Assembly: GCF_016793225.1 (NCBI RefSeq)
Contig: NZ_JAEUMN010000023.1
Coordinates: 1-51,580 of the forward strand
Direction of reading: 5' to 3'
Length of the DNA: 51,580 bases
Source of the DNA: Phenylobacterium sp.
GTDB taxonomy: Bacteria > Pseudomonadota > Alphaproteobacteria > Caulobacterales > Caulobacteraceae
Shown: positions 31,391 to 39,946 of the stretch, piece after piece
Position numbering within the stretch: position 1 is the first letter of the stretch
How the letters are laid out: each line of letters opens with the position of its first letter
Notes under the pieces: model-generated
What the model was told of the DNA's origin: nothing
Seen by the model: the letters and a program-made list of their open reading frames with translations, nothing else
Databases searched by the model: none
Program-made: the position numbers and the translations under genes

Positions 31391-33784
31391 TCAGGCCGCC
31401 GCGCCGCGCTCGAGGCCCGCCGGGTCGTCGATCGCCTGCTGCAGGGCCTCGTAGAGCCGTCCGGCTTCGATCGGCTTGGCCACGAAGGCGTCCATGCCGC
31501 CGGCCAGGTACTCGGCGATCTGGTGGCTCATGGCGTTGGCGGTGAGCGCGACGATGGGGGTGCGCGGACGGCCCTCGGCCCGTTCGCGCGCGCGGATCAC
31601 GCCGGTCGCCGTGGGCCCGTCCATGTGGGGCATCTGGACGTCCATGAGGATGACGTCCCAGGGCTCGCGCTCCCACGCCTCCACGGCGGCGCGGCCGTCG
31701 GCCACCATGACGGGCTCGACGCCGATCTGGGCCAGCAGCGTCCTCAGGACCAGCTGGTTCATGGCGTTGTCCTCGGCCGCCAGCACGCGCACCTGCGGGG
31801 CGGGCCGGGGACGCGCAGGCGTGCGCCGCGGGCGCGCCGTCCCGGCTCGCGCCACCTTCCTGAGCGGGAGGCTCGCGGTGAAGGTCGACCCCATCCCGGG
31901 GGCGCTGGTGGCGGTGATGGCGCCGCCCATCATCTCGGCCAGCTCGCGGCAGATCGCCAGACCGAGCCCGGTGCCGCCGAACCTGCGGGTCGTCGAGGCG
32001 TCGGCCTGCTCGAACTTCCGGAAGAGGCTGCGAAGCTGATCGGCCCGCATGCCGATCCCCGAGTCGAAGACGGTGAGGCACAGGCGGCCCGCCTCGCGCC
32101 CGATCCGCACCTTGACGCCGCCGCGCTCGGTGAACTTCAGGGCGTTGGAAACCAGGTTCCAGAGGATCTGGCGCACCCGCACCTCGTCGCCCTCGTAGAC
32201 GCCCTGGGCGGCGCGATCCACCGAGAGCTCGAAGGTGAGCCCCTTGGCTTCGGCGATGGCTTGGAAGGTGGCGTGCACGGTCTTGGCCACGACCCGGATG
32301 TCGAAGGGCGCCGCCGTGAGGCCCAGCTTTCCGGCCTCGATCTTGGACAGGTCCAGCACGTCGTTGAGGATCGCGAGCAGGCTCTCGCCGGACTGGCGGA
32401 TCACCTCGATCTTCTCGCGCTGGCCCTTCGAGAGGTCGACGTCCGACGCCAGCGCCTGGGCCATGCCCAGCACGCCGTTCAGCGGGGTGCGGATCTCATG
32501 GCTCATGGTCGCCAGGAAGGCGCTCTTGGCGCGGTTGGCCGCCTCGGCGTCCTCCTTGGCCTGGACCAGCGCCTTCTCGGCTTGCTTGCGCGCGGTGATG
32601 TTGCGCAGAGCGCCCACGAGCCGGATGGGATTGCCCCTGTCGTCGTGGATCACCCGCGCCGTGCCGGCCGCCCAGACCTCCTTGCCGTCGGAACGGGTGA
32701 CGCGGTGCTCGGGCTGGAACGGCACGCCGTCCTGCTCGTGCCGGGCCCACGCCGCCTGCACCTCGGGCAGGTCGCGCCGATCGATGCCGCACCAGATGTC
32801 CTCCAGCAGGCTCTCGTACGTGCTCGGCGTCTCGAAGAAGCTGTCCTCGGCCCCCACCTTGAAGAGCGCGCCCCGCACATAGTCCATCTCGTAGACGTGC
32901 AGTTCGGCGAGCTCGACGGCGACGCGCAGGCGTTCCTCCGAGCGCGCGGTCCGCTCCAGCGCCTCGACGATGTGGGTGATCTCGTAGGACGTGATGATGA
33001 GGCCGCCGACGGCGCCGTCGTGCTCGTACCAGGGCGCGATCTGCACCCTCACCCACTCCGAGCCGCCGTCGGGCCTGGGGATCTGCATCTGGTCGACGGC
33101 GTGGGCGTTGCCGCGCATGCAGTGCTCGAGCCCTCCGCGCCAGGTTTCGAACATGTCGGGCCGCAGTTCGTAGAGCGTCCGCCCGACCACCGGCTGCCCC
33201 TCGAGGCCGCGCGCCTTGATCCAGGGCGGGCTGGCATAGAGCAGCCGCGTGTCCCGGTCGGTGAGCACCATCGAGATCGGCATCGCGTTGACGATGGCCA
33301 GCATGGTGCGCTCGGCGTCGGCCTGGGCTCGCCGGGCGCCGACGCGGGTCCATTCGTCGGCCACGAAGTCGGCGAGGTCCTGCAGGCGCCGCGCGAGCGA
33401 GGCGTCGAAGGCGCGGGGCTCCAGGCCCACCACATGGAGCGTTCCGGGAGAGGATCCGTCCTCCAGCCGGATCGGCGCGCCGGCGAAGAAGCGCACGTGC
33501 GGCGGTCCCGTCACCACGGGCTCGTCCCGCACGCGGGGGTCCAGGGTGCAGTCCTCGATCCACACCAGCTCGCCGAGGCGCATGACCTCCTCGACGCCGC
33601 GGGCGGCGCGCACGGTCTCGCGCGTCCGGCTGCGCCAGTAGCCGTCGCCGATCTTGAGCGTGATCTGGGCTTCGCCGGCGTCGAACAGGGTGCGCGCGAG
33701 ACGGGTGGCGCGATCGAAGACGGCGCCCGAGCCCTCCAGGCCCGGTGGCATAGCGAACGGCTCTCGCAGGCTCTCGCGCGTCAT
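31391..33784 (-). CDS. Hybrid sensor histidine kinase with GAF, two PAS and receiver domains
   Basis: A 797-residue soluble-looking hybrid kinase. Domains in order: a GAF-like domain (about 10-140), two PAS domains (about 155-280 and 285-400, the second with a PAC-like C-terminus), a HisKA domain with phosphorylatable His429 in ATMSHEIRTPLNG, an ATPase domain with LVSNALKFTERG and FGGTGLGLAI, and a receiver with phosphoacceptor Asp715 in VILMDVQMP. It has no transmembrane helix, so it senses a cytoplasmic signal. I use the ATG at 33784; a GTG at 33808 would add eight residues. The orphan Hpt at 17762 could take its phosphate. A CtrA-like box lies 57 bases upstream. Confidence 0.93.
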   Translation of the reverse strand: MTRESLREPFAMPPGLEGSGAVFDRATRLARTLFDAGEAQITLKIGDGYWRSRTRETVRAARGVEEVMRLGELVWIEDCTLDPRVRDEPVVTGPPHVRFFAGAPIRLEDGSSPGTLHVVGLEPRAFDASLARRLQDLADFVADEWTRVGARRAQADAERTMLAIVNAMPISMVLTDRDTRLLYASPPWIKARGLEGQPVVGRTLYELRPDMFETWRGGLEHCMRGNAHAVDQMQIPRPDGGSEWVRVQIAPWYEHDGAVGGLIITSYEITHIVEALERTARSEERLRVAVELAELHVYEMDYVRGALFKVGAEDSFFETPSTYESLLEDIWCGIDRRDLPEVQAAWARHEQDGVPFQPEHRVTRSDGKEVWAAGTARVIHDDRGNPIRLVGALRNITARKQAEKALVQAKEDAEAANRAKSAFLATMSHEIRTPLNGVLGMAQALASDVDLSKGQREKIEVIRQSGESLLAILNDVLDLSKIEAGKLGLTAAPFDIRVVAKTVHATFQAIAEAKGLTFELSVDRAAQGVYEGDEVRVRQILWNLVSNALKFTERGGVKVRIGREAGRLCLTVFDSGIGMRADQLRSLFRKFEQADASTTRRFGGTGLGLAICRELAEMMGGAITATSAPGMGSTFTASLPLRKVARAGTARPRRTPARPRPAPQVRVLAAEDNAMNQLVLRTLLAQIGVEPVMVADGRAAVEAWEREPWDVILMDVQMPHMDGPTATGVIRARERAEGRPRTPIVALTANAMSHQIAEYLAGGMDAFVAKPIEAGRLYEALQQAIDDPAGLERGAAA

Positions 33785-33840
33785 CTTCCCCCCGAGACAC
33801 GCCTGCACGCCGTCCCGGGGGACACTGTCTCGCAGAACGC

Positions 33841-33856
33841 GTTAAGCCGAGGCTAA
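33841..33856 (-). promoter_or_regulatory. CtrA-like box upstream of the hybrid kinase gene
   Basis: On the minus strand the sequence is TTAG-CCTCGGC-TTAAC, one mismatch from TTAA-N7-TTAAC, located 57 bases before the kinase ATG and overlapping the last codons of the TrmH gene. It has the same TTAG first half as the site at 23830-23845. Confidence 0.38.
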
Positions 33857-34662
33857 AGTCGGCGAAGTTCCGCGCTGACGTGATACAGGGCGATGCCGCT
33901 GGTCGTCGCGACGTTCAGCGAGTCGAAGCCGCCCGCCATGGCGATGCGGACGGTGCGGGCGCGGGCGAGCACCGCAGGCGGCAGGCCGGCGCCCTCGGCC
34001 CCCAGCAAGAGCGTCGTGCGCGGCGCCGGCGTCAGCGTCCCGAGTTCCTCGCGGCCCGCCGGCGACAGCGCCAGGACCTCGAAGCCCGCGGCCTCGAAGC
34101 GGTCGAGCATCCCGTCCGCGCCGCCCACGGCCGCGAAGGGGGTGGTGAGCGCGGCCCCGACGCTCACGCGGATGGCCTTGCGGTAGAGCGGATCGCAGCA
34201 CGTGGAGTCGAGGAGCACCGCCGCCGCGCCGAAGGCCGCGGCGTTGCGGAAGACGCCGCCCATGTTGTCGTGGTTGGCGATGCCGACGAGGCCGACGGCG
34301 AGGGCCCGCGCGGGCGCCTCGCGCAGGAGCGCCGCGGCGTCGTGCTGCGGCCGCCGCCCGACGGCCAGGACCCCGCGATGGATCGGAAAGCCCACCACCT
34401 GGTCCATGGCGGCCTGCGCCGCCACGTACACGGGCGTGGCCTCGGGGACCCGCGCCAGCACGTCCGAAAGCCCGGGCAGCCGGGGCTCGGCGACCAGCAC
34501 AGAGCCCAGCCGGTCCGGGTGGGCGGCCAGCGCCTTCTCCAGCACGACCCGCCCCTCGGCGACGAACAGGCCCTGCCGGCCGACCAGGTCGCGTTCCCGG
34601 ACCGCGCGATACGGCTCCAGGCGCGGGTCGTCGGGGTCGGCGATCGGGACGATCCGGGGCAA
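33853..34662 (-). CDS. TrmH-family (SpoU) RNA methyltransferase
   Basis: A 269-residue SPOUT-class methyltransferase that methylates 2'-O-ribose or a base in rRNA or tRNA. The three C-terminal SPOUT motifs are present: VGIANHDNMGGVFRNAAAFG, LLGAEGAGLP and RIAMAGGFDSLNVATTSGIA, the last containing the conserved SLNVA knot loop. The N-terminal part (DPRLEPYRAVRERDLVGRQG, then FVAEG) is the RNA-binding domain. The only start that gives this N-terminus is TTG at 34662, five bases after the M13 peptidase stop, so the two genes are coupled. The modified nucleotide cannot be predicted. Confidence 0.9.
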   Translation of the reverse strand: MPRIVPIADPDDPRLEPYRAVRERDLVGRQGLFVAEGRVVLEKALAAHPDRLGSVLVAEPRLPGLSDVLARVPEATPVYVAAQAAMDQVVGFPIHRGVLAVGRRPQHDAAALLREAPARALAVGLVGIANHDNMGGVFRNAAAFGAAAVLLDSTCCDPLYRKAIRVSVGAALTTPFAAVGGADGMLDRFEAAGFEVLALSPAGREELGTLTPAPRTTLLLGAEGAGLPPAVLARARTVRIAMAGGFDSLNVATTSGIALYHVSAELRRL

Positions 34663-34667
34663 GCCTG

Positions 34668-36791
34668 CTACCAGAGCTTCACGCGGTCGGACGGCGCCAG
34701 GTACAGCGTCTGGCCTTCCTTGACGCCGAAGGCCGGATACCAGGCGTCGAGGTTGCGCACCGTGATCGCCCGCCACGGCCCCGGCGCGTGGACGCCGGTC
34801 ACCACCTGCCGCCGCAGCGCCGCCTCGCGGAACTTCGAGCGGTAGTTCTGCGCCCAGCCCAGGAAGAACCGCTGGTCGGCGGACAGCCCCTCGATCTCCG
34901 GCGCGGGGCGGCCTTGCAGCGAGAGGTGATAGGCGTCGTAGGCGGTGGCCAGCCCGGCCACGTCGGCGATGTTCTCGCCCAGCACCTGCGCCCCGTTGAA
35001 GCGCAGGCCCGGCAGGGGTTCGTAGGCGCTGTACTGGTCGGCGAGCTTCTTCGTCTCGGCCTTGAAGCGGGCGAGGTCCTCGGGCGCCCACCAGTTGCGG
35101 AGGTTGCCGTTCTCGTCGAACTGGGCGCCCAGGTCGTCGAAGCCGTGGCTGACCTCGTGGCCCATCACGCCGCCGATGGCGCCGTAGTTCACCGCCGCGT
35201 CCGCGTTCGGGTCGAAGAACGTCGGCTCCAGGATGGCGGCGGGGAAGATGATGGAGTTCTGGCTGGGCGCGAACAGGGCGTTCACCGTCTGCGGCGACAT
35301 GAACCACTCGGTGCGGTCCACCGGCCGGCCCAGCTTGGCCAGGTTGCGCCGGTACTCGAAGAGCGAGGCGCGCTGGGCGTTGCCGTAGGCGTCGCCCGCC
35401 ACGACCTCGAGGCCGGAATAGTCGCGCCACCGGTCCGGATAGCCGACGTAGACCCGGAAATTGGCCAGCTTCTTCTTCGCGCGGGCCTTGGTGGGCTCGG
35501 TCATCCAGTCGATGCGGTCGATGCGCCGGTCGAACGCCTTCAGCACGTTCGCGGCCATCTCCTGGGCCTGGGCCTTGGCCTGCGGGGAGAAGTGGCGCTC
35601 GACGTAGAGCTTGCCGATCGCCTCGCCCATGGCGGCGGAGGCGTGGTCCACGCCGCGCTTCCAGCGCTCCCGCTGCTGCGGCTGTCCGTTCAGCTCGCGG
35701 CTGTTGAACGCGAAGTGCTCGTCCGCGAAGGGCTTCGACAGGAACGGCGCGCCGCGCGAGACGGCGTGGAACGCCAGGTAGTCCTTCCAGGCCTGCAGCG
35801 GCTGGCTGCCCACCAGCCTCGCCTGGCCCGCGATCGCCGAGGCCTGCCAGGCGCCGAACCGGGTCTCCTTGTCGAGCCCGGCGGCCTCGAGGAACGCCGC
35901 CCAGTCCATGCCCGGCGCCTTGGCCGGCAGTTCGGCGCGGGTCCAGACGGTGTTCGAGCGCGCGACGTCCGAACTCTGGTCGACCGAGACGTGCACGCGG
36001 GCGATCGCCGTCTCGAGCGCCACGACGCGCCTGGCCCGCGCCTCCGGCTCGGAGAAGCCGGCCAGCCGCAGCAGGTTGGCGACGTGGGTCTCGTACTTGG
36101 CGCGCAGCTCCCTGAACCGGGGGCTGTCGCCCAGGAAGTACTCCCGGTCGGGCATGCCGAGGCCGCCCTGCATCAGGTAGGCGCGGTACCTGGTGGTGTT
36201 GTCGAGGTCCTCGGCCACCCAGAGGCCGAACGGGCGCTCGGTGTAGTAGTTGGTCGCGTTGAGCGCGTCCGTATCCGCCCGGATCGTGGCGCCGATGACG
36301 GCCGAGAGATCCCGGCGGGTGCGGATCGCGGCGATCCGGTCGAGGTCCTGCTTGAGGGGCGCCGCGCCCAGGGCCTCGATCCGGGCCTCGTCCATGAAGC
36401 TCGTGAAGTAGTCGCCGATCTTCCGCGCCTCGGAGCCGGCCGGCGCCTGGGCCTTGGCGGAATCCTCGATGATCGCGCGCGTCCGCTCGGCCGCCTTTTC
36501 GGCGATCAGGGCGAAGCTGGTGAGGTTGGAGCGGTCCGCGGGGATTTCGGTGCGGTCCACCCACTTGCCCACGGCGTACCGGAAGAAGTCGTCGCCGGGC
36601 GCGACACTGGTGTCCATGCCCGAGACGTCGAACCCGAAGCCGCCCACCTGGGCGCGGGGCCGTTCGGGCGCCGCGGGCGGAGGCGGGGTCGCCTCGGCGG
36701 CGGGCGGCGGCGGCGGCGCAGACGCCTGGGTCGTGGCGCAGGCGGAGACGAGGGCGGCGGCCGAGCACGCGGCGAGCAGGTGAAGGTACAT
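34668..36791 (-). CDS. M13-family (neprilysin-like) zinc metallopeptidase, lipoprotein
   Basis: A 707-residue exported metallopeptidase of the PepO/neprilysin family, cleaving oligopeptides. Zinc ligands are His545 and His549 in MGHEVSHGFDD, Glu606 in GENIAD and Asp610; the substrate-anchoring NAxY-type motif appears as VNALF. An N-terminal lipoprotein signal ends at Cys (ALVSAC), followed by a Pro/Ala-rich linker (about residues 23-50), so it is probably anchored to the envelope and acts in the periplasm. I chose the ATG at 36791; 36809 is possible. Divergent from the methyltransferase at 36968; the TrmH gene follows. Confidence 0.94.
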   Translation of the reverse strand: MYLHLLAACSAAALVSACATTQASAPPPPPAAEATPPPPAAPERPRAQVGGFGFDVSGMDTSVAPGDDFFRYAVGKWVDRTEIPADRSNLTSFALIAEKAAERTRAIIEDSAKAQAPAGSEARKIGDYFTSFMDEARIEALGAAPLKQDLDRIAAIRTRRDLSAVIGATIRADTDALNATNYYTERPFGLWVAEDLDNTTRYRAYLMQGGLGMPDREYFLGDSPRFRELRAKYETHVANLLRLAGFSEPEARARRVVALETAIARVHVSVDQSSDVARSNTVWTRAELPAKAPGMDWAAFLEAAGLDKETRFGAWQASAIAGQARLVGSQPLQAWKDYLAFHAVSRGAPFLSKPFADEHFAFNSRELNGQPQQRERWKRGVDHASAAMGEAIGKLYVERHFSPQAKAQAQEMAANVLKAFDRRIDRIDWMTEPTKARAKKKLANFRVYVGYPDRWRDYSGLEVVAGDAYGNAQRASLFEYRRNLAKLGRPVDRTEWFMSPQTVNALFAPSQNSIIFPAAILEPTFFDPNADAAVNYGAIGGVMGHEVSHGFDDLGAQFDENGNLRNWWAPEDLARFKAETKKLADQYSAYEPLPGLRFNGAQVLGENIADVAGLATAYDAYHLSLQGRPAPEIEGLSADQRFFLGWAQNYRSKFREAALRRQVVTGVHAPGPWRAITVRNLDAWYPAFGVKEGQTLYLAPSDRVKLW

Positions 36792-36967
36792 GCTTGCGAA
36801 CAACTCCATGATGCCGGGCGGCGGCGGCCCGCGCACGATTTTGGCGCTTCTTACATTCCCACGGGCACAAGGCGAGCGTTTCGGGCCCGCTCTGCGACAT
36901 TCGCTGCCTGGGCGGCGACGATCGGAGACCGCCGTGAACCTCCCGGGCTCCCGCGCCTTTTCACCCG

Positions 36968-37900
36968 GTGACCGATCCCTCAGCCGACGCCACCCTCCTC
37001 GAACTGCTGGCCTGGCTCGAGGCGGACGGCTACGCCTTCGTCACGCCCACGCCCCTCACCCACGCCCGCATCCTGGCGCGCGACGGCCACGCGCCCGCCC
37101 GCGACGTCCGGGACGCGCTGGGGTGGAGCCGGGACTTCGCGCCCGACGTCCTTCCGCGCGACGTCTTCCGGATGCTGCAGGCTGCGGGAATGCTGGAAGC
37201 CCGCGGCCCGCTCTATCGAAGCCGGGTGCGGGTCTCGCGGGTGCGCGGCCGCCTGTTCCTGCACTCGGCCTATCCCACCGACGACCAGGACGCCGTCTTC
37301 CTGGGCCCGGACAGCTACCGCTTCGCCGACCTCGTCGCGCGCGAACTGCCGACGATCCCCGTGGGGCCGATCGCGGACGTCGGCGGGGGCGCGGGCGTGG
37401 GCGCGATCACCGCCGGCGGGCTGGCGGCCTCCCGCCTACTCCTGACCGACGTGAACCCCAGGGCCCTGCGGCTCGCGCGCCTCAACGCCGCCCATGCGCA
37501 CGTGCAACTGGAGGTCCTGGAGGCGGACGGCCTGGACGGCGCGCCCGACGGACTGGGGGTCGTGATCGCCAACCCGCCGTACATCGCCGACGCCGACCAG
37601 ACCTATGCGTCCGGCGGCCGCCGGACGGGCGGAGAGCTCTCCCTGGCCTGGACCCGGGCCGCCCTCGAGAAGCTGGCGCCCGGCGGCCGCCTCATCCTCT
37701 ACACCGGCAGCGCCATCGGGAATGGCGGCCGCGACGCGCTGCACGAGGGCCTCGCGGACATCGCCGCGACGCAGGGCGCCGACATGGACTATCGCGAGCT
37801 CGATCCCGACGTCTTCGGGGAAGAACTGGAGCGACCCGCCTATGCCGCGGTCGAACGGATCGCCGCCGTCGCCTGCGTGATGACCGCCGGGCGGGGGTAG
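36968..37900 (+). CDS. Class I SAM-dependent N-methyltransferase (NPPY type)
   Basis: A 310-residue methyltransferase with a Rossmann core: SAM motif I as IADVGGGAGVGAIT (about 135-147), motif II acidic DVNPRALRLA, and catalytic NPPY at 202-205, typical of enzymes modifying Gln, Asn or adenine nitrogen (PrmC/HemK-like). The N-terminal 110 residues resemble the helical substrate-recognition domain of PrmC-like enzymes but are not diagnostic. It starts at GTG 36968. The specific target is unknown. It is divergent from the M13 peptidase, with 176 bases between starts. Confidence 0.86.
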   Translation: MTDPSADATLLELLAWLEADGYAFVTPTPLTHARILARDGHAPARDVRDALGWSRDFAPDVLPRDVFRMLQAAGMLEARGPLYRSRVRVSRVRGRLFLHSAYPTDDQDAVFLGPDSYRFADLVARELPTIPVGPIADVGGGAGVGAITAGGLAASRLLLTDVNPRALRLARLNAAHAHVQLEVLEADGLDGAPDGLGVVIANPPYIADADQTYASGGRRTGGELSLAWTRAALEKLAPGGRLILYTGSAIGNGGRDALHEGLADIAATQGADMDYRELDPDVFGEELERPAYAAVERIAAVACVMTAGRG

Positions 37901-37975
37901 CCTATCGCACATGAAGGTCCGGCGGACGTGAGGGGCGGTGGCCGCGCCCTGTCTCGCCGTGGGTCGCCCCCCTCC

Positions 37976-38012
37976 ACCGCCTTCGGCGGTCCCCCTCCCG
38001 CTGCGGGGGAGG
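37976..38012. repeat. REP-like C-rich palindromic element, copy 1
   Basis: The 143-base gap between the methyltransferase and thioesterase genes carries ACCGCC-ttc-GGCGGT (37976-37990), directly followed by GGTCCCCCTCCCGC and GCGGGGGAGG, which fold into a C/G-rich hairpin. The core GGTCCCCCTCCCGC...GCGGGGGAGG recurs at 40022-40051. Both are intergenic, as expected for a dispersed palindromic repeat. Confidence 0.65.
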
Positions 38013-38043
38013 ACCTGAGCGCGGGCCGTAGAGGCCATGCCCC

Positions 38044-38862
38044 TCAGCGGTCCTCGGCGGTCTCCCGGACACGGACGATGAGCGACTGGCTGGCGGTCGC
38101 CATCAGCTCGCCGTCCTGCGCGAAGAGCGCCATCTCGCCGTGGGCGAAGCCGTCGGCCACCCCCGACACGCGGATGTCGCAGAGGACCCAGTCGGTGGGC
38201 ACAACGCGACGGATGCGCAGGGTGTTGTCCAGGCTGTTGCCGCCGGCGTTGCGGCCCAGCGCGTTGCCCACGCCCTGCGGCACGAAGTCGGCGAGGACCG
38301 CGAGCATGGACGCGTCGATCGGGAAGCCCTCGCGCGGCCGCGCCCAGAGCTGGGTGCGGCCGTCGACCTCGGGATTGCCGATCCGGTCGGGGCCCCGCCG
38401 TCCCTTGACCATCCGCACCTCCATGCGGGTGTGCAGGCCCACCTCGGCGCCGCGCCAGTGCTCGGACGGCTCGCAGTCCTCGGGCGGCGGGGCGTCGGGC
38501 ATCGGCGCCCACTGGCCGGCCAGCTCACTGGGCCGCGCGCCGAGCGCGGCGCTGACCGAGATGATCTCCTTGTCGTCGATGTGCACCTTGGCGTTGGCCT
38601 GGGTGATGTACTTGCCCTCGACCGGGGTCCAGACGTCGATGTCCACCACGCTGGGCGGCCGGGCGTAGCCCAGGTACTGGGCGGTGGCGCAGATCAGGGG
38701 CCGACCGGTGGTGCGTTCGAGCGCCGCCACGGCGGACGCCATCCCGACGCCGCCGAACATGAACAGGTTTCCGGGCGGCCCGACGCAGATCGGCGGCTCG
38801 ATGGGCATGTACCACCGGTGGGGATTGTGCGTCGGGCGCAGGTCGAAGAAGAGCCTTTCCAT
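38044..38862 (-). CDS. Acyl-CoA thioesterase (TesB-like, double hotdog)
   Basis: A 272-residue protein predicted to have two hotdog domains and to hydrolyse acyl-CoA thioesters. The first domain contains FMFGGVGMASAVAALERTT, LICATAQYLGYARPPSVVDI and the VDIDV-like strand; the second has the Asp/Gln/Thr-like features of TesB only in degenerate form (LDNTLRIRRVVPTDWVLCDI, AHGEMALFAQDGELMATASQ). Activity on a given acyl chain cannot be predicted. The start is ATG 38862. Divergent from the VanZ-like gene at 38980, with an A+T-rich gap between. Confidence 0.8.
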   Translation of the reverse strand: MERLFFDLRPTHNPHRWYMPIEPPICVGPPGNLFMFGGVGMASAVAALERTTGRPLICATAQYLGYARPPSVVDIDVWTPVEGKYITQANAKVHIDDKEIISVSAALGARPSELAGQWAPMPDAPPPEDCEPSEHWRGAEVGLHTRMEVRMVKGRRGPDRIGNPEVDGRTQLWARPREGFPIDASMLAVLADFVPQGVGNALGRNAGGNSLDNTLRIRRVVPTDWVLCDIRVSGVADGFAHGEMALFAQDGELMATASQSLIVRVRETAEDR

Positions 38863-38925
38863 CGGCCCCTCAAACCGCGTTCGCGCGCGTCACGCAAGCG
38901 CCGCGAGTCGCCGCCGCAAACCTTT

Positions 38926-38946
38926 GCTTAACTGCATAAATTAAGC
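38926..38946. promoter_or_regulatory. A+T-rich inverted repeat in divergent promoter region
   Basis: GCTTAA (38926-38931) and TTAAGC (38941-38946) are inverted repeats with a 9-base spacer in the only A+T-rich part of the thioesterase/VanZ-like gap. It resembles a CtrA site but has N9 instead of N7 between the TTAA halves, so I treat it as an unassigned dyad. Confidence 0.35.
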
Positions 38947-38979
38947 CTGAAGTCAGGGCGGCCGCGTACCTTGGCCCGC

Positions 38980-39381
38980 ATGATGTTGGGGCATCAGATC
39001 GACTTCCGGGCCCGCGGCCTCCCCCGCGCGCTCTACACGCCCGTCGGGGCGGGCCTGTGCCTGGCCGTGCTGATCCTGTCGCTCAGCCCGGCCGCCGAGC
39101 CGTTCCTCGCGCGCCTGATGATCTTCTACGGCGCCACGACCCTGGCCTACGCGATGATGCCCTACGTCCGCCGCGGCGACATCCCGCTCGTCGCCGCATG
39201 GGTGATCCTGTTCGCCGAGCTGGCCCCCTGCTTCACGGGCCAGCTGATCTCGCCGGTGAAGGTCGCCGCCGACGGGCTGGGCGTGCTCATGGCCGCCGCC
39301 CCCGTCTACGTGGCCCGTCTGCGGCAGGTGCAGCAGGGCGACACCCGGCCCGCCGGCCGCCGGGCCGGCGAACCCGACTAG
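38980..39381 (+). CDS. Small integral membrane protein, possibly VanZ-like
   Basis: A 133-residue protein with four predicted membrane helices (VGAGLCLAVLILSLSP; LMIFYGATTLAYAMMPYV; LVAAWVILFAELAPCF; AADGLGVLMAAAPVYV) and a charged tail. The spacing of Glu in ILFAELAPCF and Asp in KVAADGLGVL recalls VanZ-like proteins, but the match is weak. Starts possible at ATG 38980 or 38983, or TTG 38971. Single gene, ending 94 bases before the left inverted repeat of the GIY-YIG unit. Confidence 0.65.
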   Translation: MMLGHQIDFRARGLPRALYTPVGAGLCLAVLILSLSPAAEPFLARLMIFYGATTLAYAMMPYVRRGDIPLVAAWVILFAELAPCFTGQLISPVKVAADGLGVLMAAAPVYVARLRQVQQGDTRPAGRRAGEPD

Positions 39382-39475
39382 ACGAGGGGCCGACTGCGCT
39401 GAGGTCCGCTTGCCACCGGGTGAGCGATGACCGCATTCGACCCGTTGCGGACATCGACCCTTGCGCCCCAACCTC

Positions 39476-39526
39476 CGTCATCCCGGGCGCAGCGCTCGCC
39501 AGAGCGCGAAGACCCGGGACCCAGCC
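39476..39526 (+). repeat. Left 51-bp REP-like inverted repeat
   Basis: A 51-base palindromic unit: outer stem TCCCGGG (39481-39487)/CCCGGGA (39513-39519), inner stem GCGCTC (39492-39497)/GAGCGC (39502-39507) with loop GCCA. It is the inverse complement of 39947-39997 at 50 of 51 positions (one A/G difference). The match stops abruptly at both ends, so the unit is a discrete repeat. Confidence 0.9.
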
Positions 39527-39546
39527 GCACAGCTCTCGACGCGCCC

Positions 39547-39882
39547 CTACGACTGCATCCACGACAGCGGCCCCTCCGGAGCCTCGAACCACGCGTCGGA
39601 CAGGTCGCGCCAGTCCGGGTTTTGGGTCTCGATCAGTTGCAGCTTCCAATCCCGTCGCCAGCGCTTGATCTGCTTCTCGCGCCGGATCGCCTCACCCATC
39701 ACCGCATGAACCTCGTACCAGACGAGCCGCCTGCAGCCGTGGGTCTTGGAGAAGCCTTCGAAGGTCCCGAGCTTGTGCTGTCGGATGCGGGTGACGAGGG
39801 TGCTGGTCACGCCCGTGTACAGCGTCCCGTTGCGCCCGCTCGCCAGGATGTAGACCGCGATGAGGGGGTCTCGGCCGACCAT
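39547..39882 (-). CDS. GIY-YIG domain nuclease-like protein
   Basis: A 111-residue stand-alone GIY-YIG domain of the UPF0213/YhbQ type. The two signature tyrosines are Tyr11 (AVYILAS) and Tyr22 (LYTGVTS); the catalytic Arg32 lies in TRIRQHK and metal-binding Glu69 in IRREKQIKRW, so the nuclease centre looks intact. A conserved NPDWRDL follows near the C-terminus. Such proteins are assumed to cut or bind DNA, but the cellular role is unclear. It fills the space between the two inverted repeats: its stop is 20 bases from the left one and its ATG 64 bases from the right one. Confidence 0.92.
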   Translation of the reverse strand: MVGRDPLIAVYILASGRNGTLYTGVTSTLVTRIRQHKLGTFEGFSKTHGCRRLVWYEVHAVMGEAIRREKQIKRWRRDWKLQLIETQNPDWRDLSDAWFEAPEGPLSWMQS

Positions 39883-39921
39883 CGCTGCAGGTTAGGTCAA
39901 GGCCGCGTGCGTGTCGCCTTT

Positions 39922-39940
39922 CCCGGCGCAGCTTGCCGGG
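39922..39940. other. Small hairpin upstream of the GIY-YIG gene
   Basis: CCCGGC-gcagctt-GCCGGG gives six perfect pairs with a 7-base loop, between the GIY-YIG start and the right inverted repeat. It may be part of the repeat unit or a 5' untranslated structure. Confidence 0.35.
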
Positions 39941-39946
39941 TGGAGT

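Noticed and set aside
33853-36900. A 1015-codon minus-strand frame ending in the TrmH protein.
   Set aside because: Only the final 270 codons (TrmH) are coding-like; the upstream part is the wrong frame of the M13 peptidase.
38928-38944. TTAA...TTAA pair as a CtrA box.
   Set aside because: The spacer is nine bases, not seven, so it does not fit the consensus.
39382-39475. Short segment with ACCGCATTCGACCCGTTGCG resembling a dispersed intergenic motif of alphaproteobacteria.
   Set aside because: It reads like a known kind of repeated intergenic sequence, but I have a single copy here and cannot confirm it.
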